A DNA stretch of 6,615 nt from Cellvibrionales bacterium UBA2618 (GTDB lineage: Bacteria; Pseudomonadota; Gammaproteobacteria; Pseudomonadales; Porticoccaceae), in NCBI GenBank assembly GCA_002339165.1, contig DDJS01000084.1, positions 1-6,615 of the forward strand, written 5' to 3'. Positions 1 through 5,833 of the stretch are shown here, in pieces; position 1 is the stretch's first letter; each line of letters starts with the position of its first letter. The position numbers were made by a program, and so were the translations under genes. A model generated the notes under the pieces. That model was not told the DNA's origin and searched no databases. It saw only the letters and a program-made list of their open reading frames with translations.

Positions 1-10
1 ACACATTGCT

Positions 11-26
11 AGGTCGTAACAGACCT
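11..26 (+). repeat. small inverted repeat upstream of the terminator
   Basis: AGGTC (11-15) and GACCT (22-26) form a perfect 5-bp stem around a 6-nt loop, followed by a mildly T-rich stretch (TTGTTGT). It lies just before the strong terminator at 41-75 and may be part of the same 3' end region. It is too weak alone to be called a terminator. Confidence 0.3.
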
Positions 27-40
27 TTGTTGTGACAATC

Positions 41-75
41 AAAGGCCTCGACACTTGTGTTGGGGCCTTTTTTTT
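41..75 (+). terminator. strong intrinsic (Rho-independent) terminator
   Basis: AAAGGCC (41-47) pairs with GGCCTTT (64-70). Pairing continues inward through 48-54 and 57-63 with two G-T wobbles, giving a 13-14 bp stem with a tight loop near 54-57. An uninterrupted T tract runs from 68 to 75. This is the standard architecture of an intrinsic terminator read on the + strand. It should end transcription of a gene lying before position 1, since no coding region is visible in 1-143. The opposite strand lacks a good T run at its end, so it seems to work in one direction only. Confidence 0.88.
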
Positions 76-102
76 GTCATCTGCGACTGGCGTAATTAAA
101 TT
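74..102 (+). promoter_or_regulatory. candidate sigma-70-type promoter for the TPR-sulfotransferase gene
   Basis: TTGTCA at 74-79 matches five of six positions of the -35 consensus. It is followed after 17 bases by TAAATT at 97-102, which matches four of six -10 positions. It sits directly after the terminator and about 57 bases before the ATG at 159, a sensible place for the promoter of an independently transcribed gene. The surrounding DNA is AT-rich, so chance matches are likely and other registers are possible. Confidence 0.35.
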
Positions 103-158
103 TTATCCCGTTAAATAAACGCTTTAATCTCAAAGCCTGCGCATTGCACGTGAATTCT

Positions 159-1742
159 ATGACTCAATCTTCACTCAATAGAGCCGCTTATAAACGGTTA
201 CAAAAGGCGCTCACAAGCAACCTGTCTCCGGTAGAGATAAAATGCTCTATCGAGCTAATAGAAAAAACGTTAAATACTGACTCTAGAAACGTTAAATTAC
301 TGACATTATTTGCACAATATCAACTCCGCAATCGGCGCCCTGACATAGCCGGTGAAGCCTGCCAACGCGCGCTACAGCAGCAGCCATGCGATCAATCAGC
401 ACTCGCGTTGTTATTGCACTGCTACAACATGGTTGGCGACAGCCAAAAAGCCTACCAAACGACGCAGAACATAATAGTCGATGATCTCAGGGATTCCTCA
501 ACCCTGGAAGTGTTGGCAGCGACGCTGGTTTTCGCCGAAGACTATGTTGCTGCAACCGCCGTCTATAAAAGGCTAACGACGCTTTACCCCCGACTGGCAG
601 AACACCACACCAATCTTGGCGCAATGTTGCACTACTGCCATTGCGTTGAGGACGCTGAGGAAGTGCTCTTAAGGGCGATTAAGATAGATAAAAAACAATA
701 TCGCGCCTACTGGTTATTATCTCAATTGAGGGTCACCGGCGCGCATAATAATCATATTACCCTTTTTACTCGGCAGTTGTTGCAAACGAATGTTACCAGC
801 GAAGGTCGCGTATTACTGAATTTTGCCCTTGCCAAAGAACGTGAAGATCAACATCAATACGATCTTGCTTTCGAGCATTTAAAGGCCGCCAACCAGCTTA
901 AATTTGATACGCTAAATTACCGTGATGAAGACAATAGTCAGGTGTTTCGTGCCATCCGATTCGGCCACCAACAAGTTATGTCTAGAGTGGCCGATGGATA
1001 TCACAGCCACCAACCGATCTTCATAGTCGGTATGCCGCGGACGGGGACAACATTAGTCGAGCAAGTCATCGCCGCTGATGCAAAGGTTTACGCCGCAGGT
1101 GAATTGCAAGATTTCTTTCGGGCGATGTGCCGACAAGCAGGAGGTCGGGGTGGCCGTTTGCCGATCAAACAGGTGGTAGAAAAAATAGGCGAATTTGATT
1201 TCGAGAAGCTGGGCCGTGATTACATCGATCTGACGAAACCGAGGACCTCTCAATCATGCTATTTTATCGACAAATTACCAGAGAATTTTCTCTATCTTGG
1301 CGCTATAAATAAGGCCCTGCCAAACGCGCGTATCATTCATATGACCCGCGATCCTATGGACACCTGTTTGAGTAATTACAAAACATTATTTTCCATGGGC
1401 ATGTACCCCCACTCGTATAGCCTCGAGGCCATTGTCGAGTACTACCGTTATTATGCTGAATTAATGGCGTACTGGAACGAATCGTTCGGCGACGCAATAG
1501 TCAACGTCAGATACGAAAAAATAGTCTCTCAGCCCAACGAGGAATTTACCAGGATCTTTAACCACTGCCGGCTCGAATGGGATAGTAAGTATCTTGATTA
1601 CCACAAAGCCGGCGCTGCTGTGGGGACAGCCAGCGCGGCCCAAGTCCGCCAGCCAATCTACTCCAGCTCAGTGGAAAAATGGCGCCACTATGAGCCGCAC
1701 TTAAAAGACTTTGCAGAAAAGCTTACTCAGGTAACCCACTAG
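159..1742 (+). CDS. TPR-repeat sulfotransferase family protein
   Basis: Predicted 527-residue protein with N-terminal tetratricopeptide-like helical repeats (about residues 43-191) and a C-terminal PAPS-dependent sulfotransferase domain (about 285-520, Sulfotransfer_3-like). The 5'-phosphosulfate loop is PIFIVGMPRTGTTL at 286-299. The 3'-phosphate region is RIIHMTRDPMDTCLSNY at 391-407, where Arg397 and Ser405 are the expected contacts. The family signatures FIDKLPENF and a late QVRQPIYSSS...W..Y segment are also present. Family members move sulfate from PAPS to a hydroxyl or amine acceptor, and the TPRs probably bind partner or substrate. The acceptor cannot be told from sequence. No signal peptide or membrane segment is seen, so it is probably cytoplasmic. 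The frame is open back to TTG at 144 and GTG at 150. ATG at 159 was chosen because it is the only ATG, though no site has a clear Shine-Dalgarno. No sulfate-activation or glycan genes are adjacent. Confidence 0.85.
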   Translation: MTQSSLNRAAYKRLQKALTSNLSPVEIKCSIELIEKTLNTDSRNVKLLTLFAQYQLRNRRPDIAGEACQRALQQQPCDQSALALLLHCYNMVGDSQKAYQTTQNIIVDDLRDSSTLEVLAATLVFAEDYVAATAVYKRLTTLYPRLAEHHTNLGAMLHYCHCVEDAEEVLLRAIKIDKKQYRAYWLLSQLRVTGAHNNHITLFTRQLLQTNVTSEGRVLLNFALAKEREDQHQYDLAFEHLKAANQLKFDTLNYRDEDNSQVFRAIRFGHQQVMSRVADGYHSHQPIFIVGMPRTGTTLVEQVIAADAKVYAAGELQDFFRAMCRQAGGRGGRLPIKQVVEKIGEFDFEKLGRDYIDLTKPRTSQSCYFIDKLPENFLYLGAINKALPNARIIHMTRDPMDTCLSNYKTLFSMGMYPHSYSLEAIVEYYRYYAELMAYWNESFGDAIVNVRYEKIVSQPNEEFTRIFNHCRLEWDSKYLDYHKAGAAVGTASAAQVRQPIYSSSVEKWRHYEPHLKDFAEKLTQVTH

Positions 1743-1748
1743 ATACCC

Positions 1749-3491
1749 TTAGTGTGCACCAAGGTTAGCCTCGACAGCATCCAAAAAGCCATACATATCG
1801 ACGACTCGCTCATTGTCCGGATCGGTGGTCTTACCTTTTAGGTCGCCAGTGATAATACCCTGATCGACGGTGTCGATGAGCGCGCTTTTCAAACCATTGG
1901 AATAATCTATCAGCGCTTGGTTATCTTCGCGTGAGCCTAAATTTTCCAGCGCATTTGCCAGCGCATAAAGCAACGCAGACGAATTGAACAAAGCCTCTTT
2001 GCCATCACTCTGCAAAAACTTTAGATATAAATCGTGCGCCGTCCCGTGGGGGGCCTCGTAAAGCATGGTGCCATCTTTACTCTCGATAATCGAACTGGCG
2101 GTCGCTAGACTGCCACCCAAAGCCGCGGCAATGTCGGAAAAGATGTCACCGTCAAGGTTTTGCGCTGGGTACAGGGCTTTGCGTGGCGGATCAGTAATCA
2201 TCTTGCGCAACTGGCTAGAGGGTCGCATAATCATAAACGACGGCGGCGGCGTATCTAGGCTCGCTAGTTCATAACGAACATCGCCGATGACCTTACTGTA
2301 GACATCGTCATAGTCCATGTACTCGCGCTTTAGGCCAAAATAGACCTCTTTGTCGTTGTATGAAGCATCACGGAAAACCTGACTCACCCAGTCTTTTATC
2401 GCCTGCTGGTCGTTTGACATAAACAGCACTGGGTCTTTTTTACGCACTTTTCGGGCATGCTTTTCCTGCCCATCGACAATAACTTTAAGTATCCCATCCT
2501 CGGCCATCGGCATATTAAAACTGCCGTACTGATCGCCGCCGCCCGCGCTCATGCGCGAGATCGATACGTGCGCTCGCCGCTCGGGTATACCGAATTTCTT
2601 CAAATGTTTAACCAGTTTAAACAGCTTGCGCCCGGTGGTGTTGTCAGGCACACCCCAGAGCGCTCGTTGCGGCGGATTAGCGACAATTCGCGCCGCCTGA
2701 GCATCGATCAATTCATAGTGATAATGCAGTCCTTTATCAGCCACCGCTTGACGATAATCCGCCCGATAAATAGCTTCTATCTCCTCGCGCATGACACCAT
2801 CGTATCCGGGTATCACAGTATCTTTTAATCCGAGGTAGATATCTCGGTTCTCGTCGAGTGCACGCTGAAAAAAACGATGTGCCCAGCGCCTGACGTCCTC
2901 TATATCGTTAGTCGCCAACAACCACGGATCGCCCTTGCCAACATAGCGGCGATGGAGCTCTACCGGATCACCACTGCTGCCCACAAAAATTAGTTTGGCT
3001 ATACCAGTCGATTTCGACAATTCGTTAAAGCTGTGTTTAATACCCCCATTTTCCATGGTATCGACTTCGATGTCGCGGCCAACCCAATCCGGTTTGGGCA
3101 CCTTGATGTTACGAAATTGTATGTCTTCACGAATGATATTGCCGCCGATGCCCTTTCGTATTGCACCATTAGGCGATTTGGTCGCCAATCGATCGAGTTC
3201 TGATTCGACAATCTGCGGATGCTTGGCGAGTAATTCACTGAGTTGCTCACGGTTAACCGTCATGCCGGCATTTTTAACCCCGACACCGCACTGTTTTAGT
3301 GCTTCGATTGCATCGCGCACCGCTCCACCATTCGTCAGAAGTCGGTTTTCAGCCGTCAGATCGATTTCAACCAGTTCAATGTCCAGACGCTTGCTTACAA
3401 ATTGCTCGAGAATGCGTTCAAAAGCGACCTGAGCCATTTCGTCGCCATGCAGCACCACCAGCGGATGTGTGACTTTTATTTTTTGCGCCAT
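1749..3491 (-). CDS. icd: NAD-type isocitrate dehydrogenase, type II, with internal domain duplication
   Basis: Predicted 580-residue protein for oxidative decarboxylation of isocitrate to 2-oxoglutarate in the TCA cycle; cytoplasmic. It resembles eukaryotic-type (type II) isocitrate dehydrogenase. By analogy with human IDH1, Thr78, Ser106, Asn108, Arg112 and Arg121 match the substrate residues, Lys223 the catalytic Lys, and Asp263, Asp449 and Asp453 the metal ligands. The coenzyme loop HGTAHDL (482-488) has Asp487-Leu488 where NADP enzymes have Arg-His, predicting NAD+. The protein is about 165 residues longer than usual because of a second copy of the small-domain region. From memory, the NAD-specific Congregibacter litoralis enzyme has the same Asp487/Leu488 numbering and an extra segment of about 163 residues, and was reported as a hexamer. 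ATG at 3491 is preceded by TTGGAG at six bases. A TTG four codons upstream lies inside that ribosome site and is rejected. It is monocistronic and convergent with the sulfotransferase gene. Confidence 0.93.
   Translation of the reverse strand: MAQKIKVTHPLVVLHGDEMAQVAFERILEQFVSKRLDIELVEIDLTAENRLLTNGGAVRDAIEALKQCGVGVKNAGMTVNREQLSELLAKHPQIVESELDRLATKSPNGAIRKGIGGNIIREDIQFRNIKVPKPDWVGRDIEVDTMENGGIKHSFNELSKSTGIAKLIFVGSSGDPVELHRRYVGKGDPWLLATNDIEDVRRWAHRFFQRALDENRDIYLGLKDTVIPGYDGVMREEIEAIYRADYRQAVADKGLHYHYELIDAQAARIVANPPQRALWGVPDNTTGRKLFKLVKHLKKFGIPERRAHVSISRMSAGGGDQYGSFNMPMAEDGILKVIVDGQEKHARKVRKKDPVLFMSNDQQAIKDWVSQVFRDASYNDKEVYFGLKREYMDYDDVYSKVIGDVRYELASLDTPPPSFMIMRPSSQLRKMITDPPRKALYPAQNLDGDIFSDIAAALGGSLATASSIIESKDGTMLYEAPHGTAHDLYLKFLQSDGKEALFNSSALLYALANALENLGSREDNQALIDYSNGLKSALIDTVDQGIITGDLKGKTTDPDNERVVDMYGFLDAVEANLGAH
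2169..2567 (-). other. icd internal repeat, copy B (residues about 309-441)
   Basis: Second, diverged copy of the small-domain segment, joined directly to the C-terminal large domain. It contains SISR, GGGDQYGSFN, GILKVIVD, a SND-start helix, EVYFGLKRE, YDD and DPPRKALY. It keeps the Arg (R313) and Tyr (Y322) that resemble the GRHAYGDQY element of human IDH1. The position of the first metal-ligand Asp is Ser425, and Glu390 replaces the Thr after the Lys. This segment accounts for the excess length over a canonical enzyme. Confidence 0.7.
2655..3083 (-). other. icd internal repeat, copy A (residues about 137-279)
   Basis: First copy of the duplicated small/clasp-domain segment. It runs from VGRD through SFN, GIAKLIFV, a TND-start helix, DIYLGLKDT, YDG and LID to NPPQRALW. 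It keeps the catalytic Lys (K223), a substrate Thr (T225) and the first metal-ligand Asp (D263). Lys152 stands where the active-site Tyr would be expected. Alignment by eye with copy B gives an offset of about 170 residues at GIAK/GILK, 165 at LGLK/FGLK and 162 at NPPQRALW/DPPRKALY. Confidence 0.7.
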
Positions 3492-3503
3492 ATTAAACTC
3501 CAA
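3489..3503 (-). promoter_or_regulatory. ribosome binding site that fixes the icd start
   Basis: On the minus strand TTGGAG is followed by TTTAAT and then ATG (3491-3489). The GGAG core at six-base spacing supports the start MAQKIK. The in-frame TTG at 3503 is part of this Shine-Dalgarno stretch, so a longer protein starting there is unlikely. Confidence 0.75.
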
Positions 3504-3517
3504 TTAGCCAAGACCAG

Positions 3518-3551
3518 CCGCTATATAATGCAATCAGCGGGTGCGTATAAA
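3518..3551 (-). promoter_or_regulatory. candidate icd promoter with flanking inverted repeat
   Basis: On the minus strand TTTATA (3551-3546, four of six -35 matches) is followed after 17 bases by TTATAT (3528-3523). This predicts a start near 3516 and a leader of about 25 bases before the icd ATG. A 5-bp inverted repeat, CCGCT (3518-3522) and AGCGG (3536-3540), brackets the -10 box and could be an operator. TATAAT at 3524-3529 also reads as a perfect -10 on the + strand, but no + strand gene follows. Confidence 0.4.
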
Positions 3552-3566
3552 TAAATTTGTGCACCC
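3539..3566. repeat. 6-bp inverted repeat over the icd -35 region
   Basis: GGGTGC (3539-3544) and GCACCC (3561-3566) are perfect inverted repeats separated by 16 AT-rich bases. The repeat spans the candidate -35 box of icd and abuts the repeat around the -10 box. Its placement suits a dimeric regulator, but I do not recognise it as a known operator. Confidence 0.4.
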
Positions 3567-3585
3567 TAGTGGGCGCTGAAGGGTC

Positions 3586-3614
3586 AAAAAAACCACTGCG
3601 AACCGCGGTCTTTT
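3586..3614 (-). terminator. possible intrinsic terminator on the minus strand
   Basis: On the minus strand AAAAGACCGC (3614-3605) pairs with GTGGTTTTTT (3596-3587) around an 8-nt loop. There are two G-U wobbles, and a seven-base T run (3592-3586) forms the end of the stem. On the + strand the wobbles become mismatches, so direction favours the minus strand. It lies just upstream of the candidate icd promoter and could end transcripts arriving from the oxidoreductase gene, though it is about 450 bases past that stop codon. Confidence 0.4.
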
Positions 3615-3880
3615 ATCGACGATCTGTACCTACAATTTGACGTGTTCAAAGCGGAGCGCCCGCCTTTTGGAAATGCATCCGTAGACATTAATTTAAACGC
3701 CATTAAACGGCCATGCTTGCATAATCTCGGCGTAACAAATGGATGTTTGCATAATACCCCCGGCACGCCAATCTCGGTAGTTATTTTCCATCGCTCGGGG
3801 GAAATTAGATCCCCATAACCTATCATAAAAGCATAGATTGACGTCACTACATCGCTAACAGCGCAGCCTCAGCAAGAATC

Positions 3881-3898
3881 AGCTGCTGGATAGCAGCT
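3881..3898. repeat. 7-bp perfect hairpin in the gap downstream of the oxidoreductase gene
   Basis: AGCTGCT (3881-3887) and AGCAGCT (3892-3898) are perfect complements around a 4-nt loop GGAT. No T tract follows on either strand, so it is not a normal intrinsic terminator. It could be an RNA 3'-end stabilising hairpin or chance. Confidence 0.4.
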
Positions 3899-4068
3899 AG
3901 TAGACGACCATATCAATGCTTCTCTGGATAATTTTTCTCGGCTGGCGGAGTGATTTATTGATCGCAGTCATTGGTGCCGCTGCCAACGGCAATAGATCCG
4001 TCGGTGCAACACCGTAAACCGCACGGAGATTGGTGCTCGGCAACATTCGTTGAGCCTTACAGCGACGG

Positions 4069-5661
4069 CTAGTGATCCTTTAGGATTTCCCGCGCAGCAT
4101 TTTTGCCTGGCAGACCGGTTACACCGCCCCCAGGATGGCTTCCAGCACCACACATATAGAGCGATTTGAGCGGACCGCGGTAGTCACCGTAATTCATAAT
4201 AGGTCGCGCAGCCCACATCTGATCCAAAGTCATTTGACCATGCATGATATCGCCACCGATCAAACCCAACTTCTGCTCGAGATCCAGCGGCGACAAAATC
4301 ATTCGTCCAAGGATCGAAGCTTTAAAATTTGGCGCGTAGGCATTCACTGTATCTATAATGCAATCGGCCGCCTCGATCCGCGCATCCTGCCAAGACCGTC
4401 CATCGGGTAAGGTCGGGGCAAACTGCTGGCAGAACAATGACGCCACATGCTGTCCAGGAGGCGCCAAACTGTCGTCAAGGGTTGAGGGAATCAGCATTTC
4501 AACAAACGGCTGGCGTGACCAACCGAACTGTTTGGCATCAATATAGGCGCGATCCATATAATCCATCGTCGACCCTATGATAATTCCAGATTGATGATGT
4601 TCCGCTACGTCAATTCCGGGTAATGCCGTGAAGTTGGGCAACTCGGAAAGCGCCACATTCATTCTGAACGTCCCAGAGCCAGATTTATAACCATCCATGC
4701 TGCGGTTGAATTCGCTATCGAGATCCTCACTGGCAATCAGTGTCTTGTAGAGTAGGCTTGGATTGACGTTCGAAACAACCCTGTCGGCATCGACCACCGT
4801 GCCATCTTCCAATTCGACGCCGATCGCGCGCTGCTCGGACACCCGTACTTTGGCAACCGCAGCATCGGTAGTGATCTCTACGCCAAGCTCTTCGCACGCT
4901 TGCTGCATGGCTTGAGTAATAGCGCCCATCCCGCCTATTGCGTGCCCCCAAGCTCCCTTTTCGCCATCGACCTCTCCAAACACGTGGTGGAGAAGAATAT
5001 AGGCTGACCCCGGCGCGTCCGGCCCGGCATAGTTGCCGACGATGGCATCGAATCCAAAGGACGCCTTGACATGCTCGTTTTCAAACCAGCCATCTAAAAA
5101 TGAGCGTACGCTTTTAGTAAATAAATCGTAAACGTCTCGATGCAATTGGTTACCCTTTCTGGCGATCGGCCATAATTGCAGAGCCATTTGCAACAGCGCT
5201 TTTAGCCCTCCTTTCGGATTGGGTGGAGTTTTGACCGACATGTCGCGCATAACATCGGCAACCGCGTCGATGCGTCGATAATACTCGGGCAAGCGCGCAG
5301 CATCGCGCTGCGAAAACTTTTTAAACTCCTCTTGAGTTCGTTCAAGTCCACCCCCAAGCTTTAAAAATTGGCCATCATCGATCGGAATGAAATTGGAGAT
5401 CGGTCGTTTCACAATTTCTAACCCGCGCGCTTTTAATCCCATATCTTTAATAACTTGAGGATTTAACAAGCTCACAGTATAACTGGCTACCGAGTTTCGA
5501 AATCCGGGATGAAACTCCTCTGTTACAGCCGCGCCACCGACAATATCTCGGCGCTCATAAATAGCTACCTTGAGTCCCGCTCGCGCCAAATAGTACGCAC
5601 ATACCAAACCATTGTGTCCGGCGCCAATAATCAGTGCGTCAATTTTGTTTTTCCCAACCAT
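4069..5661 (-). CDS. PYROXD2-like FAD-dependent oxidoreductase (phytoene desaturase superfamily)
   Basis: Predicted 530-residue NAD(P)/FAD-dependent amine-oxidase/phytoene-dehydrogenase-type protein. The N-terminal Rossmann fold has the dinucleotide motif GAGHNG (13-18) with Glu36 as ribose ligand (IYERRD), followed by GGAA (42-45). The C-terminal FAD motif, LYMCGAGSHPGGGVTGLPG (501-519), is typical of this branch. Overall it looks closest to human PYROXD2 and its bacterial relatives rather than to true carotenoid desaturases. No carotenoid genes (crtB, crtE) are beside it. The substrate is unknown; family knowledge supports only a flavin redox role. No signal peptide is seen. ATG at 5661 has a purine-rich AAGAGA about nine bases upstream, an acceptable but weak ribosome site. 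The length is usual for the family and no defect is visible. It has long gaps on both sides, so it is probably monocistronic. Confidence 0.85.
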   Translation of the reverse strand: MVGKNKIDALIIGAGHNGLVCAYYLARAGLKVAIYERRDIVGGAAVTEEFHPGFRNSVASYTVSLLNPQVIKDMGLKARGLEIVKRPISNFIPIDDGQFLKLGGGLERTQEEFKKFSQRDAARLPEYYRRIDAVADVMRDMSVKTPPNPKGGLKALLQMALQLWPIARKGNQLHRDVYDLFTKSVRSFLDGWFENEHVKASFGFDAIVGNYAGPDAPGSAYILLHHVFGEVDGEKGAWGHAIGGMGAITQAMQQACEELGVEITTDAAVAKVRVSEQRAIGVELEDGTVVDADRVVSNVNPSLLYKTLIASEDLDSEFNRSMDGYKSGSGTFRMNVALSELPNFTALPGIDVAEHHQSGIIIGSTMDYMDRAYIDAKQFGWSRQPFVEMLIPSTLDDSLAPPGQHVASLFCQQFAPTLPDGRSWQDARIEAADCIIDTVNAYAPNFKASILGRMILSPLDLEQKLGLIGGDIMHGQMTLDQMWAARPIMNYGDYRGPLKSLYMCGAGSHPGGGVTGLPGKNAAREILKDH

Positions 5662-5706
5662 AGTGTCATTCTCTTGTGTAGTGTATGTTCAAAAAAATCG
5701 AGGTGC

Positions 5707-5741
5707 GGCTACAGTAAAGTAACAGGCTGCACAGTGTAGCC
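5707..5741 (-). promoter_or_regulatory. leader inverted repeat with alternative pairing upstream of the oxidoreductase gene
   Basis: GGCTACA (5707-5713) and TGTAGCC (5735-5741) form a perfect 7-bp inverted repeat. The inner segment GGCTGCA (5725-5731) competes for the same TGTAGCC arm with a 3-nt loop; on the minus strand this inner pairing has one A-C mismatch. On the minus strand a run of seven Ts follows about ten bases after the stem, before the gene. It might form structure in the 5' leader, but the distance to the T run is long for an attenuator. Confidence 0.35.
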
Positions 5742-5759
5742 TCAATCAGCGATCTCAAT
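5741..5759. repeat. short tandem direct repeat CTCAAT
   Basis: CTCAAT occurs at 5741-5746 and 5754-5759, 13 bases apart, each followed closely by AGC. The repeats lie in the leader or promoter region of the oxidoreductase gene. They may be half-sites for a regulator or coincidence. Confidence 0.25.
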
Positions 5760-5785
5760 AGCAGTCAATACGCACCAAAGCGCCT

Positions 5786-5833
5786 GCTTGCCTAGTATGC
5801 ATATGAACGATCATTTATAGCCACTAGGCAAGC
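5786..5833. repeat. 11-bp perfect inverted repeat with 26-base centre
   Basis: GCTTGCCTAGT (5786-5796) and ACTAGGCAAGC (5823-5833) are perfect inverted copies. The 26-base centre contains a further 4-bp stem, ATGA (5803-5806) and TCAT (5811-5814), almost exactly on the dyad axis. No T run follows on either strand, so it does not look like a terminator. It lies between two divergent genes. It may be a regulator site, a cruciform-forming element or the remnant of a small mobile repeat. Confidence 0.6.

Larger units (their letters stand above)
3492..4068. other. 577-base intergenic region between icd and the oxidoreductase gene
   Basis: Part near icd (3492-3614) holds the candidate promoter, inverted repeats and possible terminator. 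In 3615-4068 I find no convincing gene. A minus-strand frame of 87 codons beginning with GTG at 3847 lacks a ribosome site and would read through the terminator-like stem. An overlapping + strand frame lacks a start. Small structures are AGCTGCT/AGCAGCT (3881-3898, 7-bp stem, 4-nt loop), CGGTG/CACCG (4002-4014) and TGCCG/CGGCA (3975-3991), none followed by a T run. TTGCATAAT occurs twice within about 40 bases in 3716-3756. A small RNA or a decayed gene remnant is possible but not shown. Confidence 0.6.

Noticed and set aside
2457..2828. Plus-strand 123-codon frame inside icd
   Set aside because: It is antisense to the conserved icd repeat region and has no family-like motifs or ribosome site.
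2995..3432. Plus-strand 145-codon frame inside icd
   Set aside because: It lies wholly antisense to a gene with clear conserved motifs; its Ser/Arg/Thr-rich composition is typical of a shadow frame.
3491..3503. Longer icd start at the TTG giving MEFNMAQ
   Set aside because: The TTG is part of the TTGGAG ribosome site for the ATG at 3491, and the shorter start gives residue numbering matching the remembered Congregibacter enzyme.
3601..3813. Open + strand frame across the icd-oxidoreductase gap
   Set aside because: It has no ATG, GTG or TTG start with a ribosome site near its beginning, overlaps the minus-strand frame, and the peptide resembles nothing I know.
3584..3847. Minus-strand 87-codon frame starting with GTG
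   Set aside because: There is no ribosome site, no recognisable family, and the end of the frame runs through the terminator-like stem and T run at 3586-3614.
4002..4014. CGGTG/CACCG hairpin as terminator of the oxidoreductase gene
   Set aside because: The stem is only 5 bp and no T run follows on the minus strand.
4069..5661. Annotation as crtI phytoene desaturase
   Set aside because: The overall resemblance is to PYROXD2-like proteins and there are no carotenoid genes nearby.
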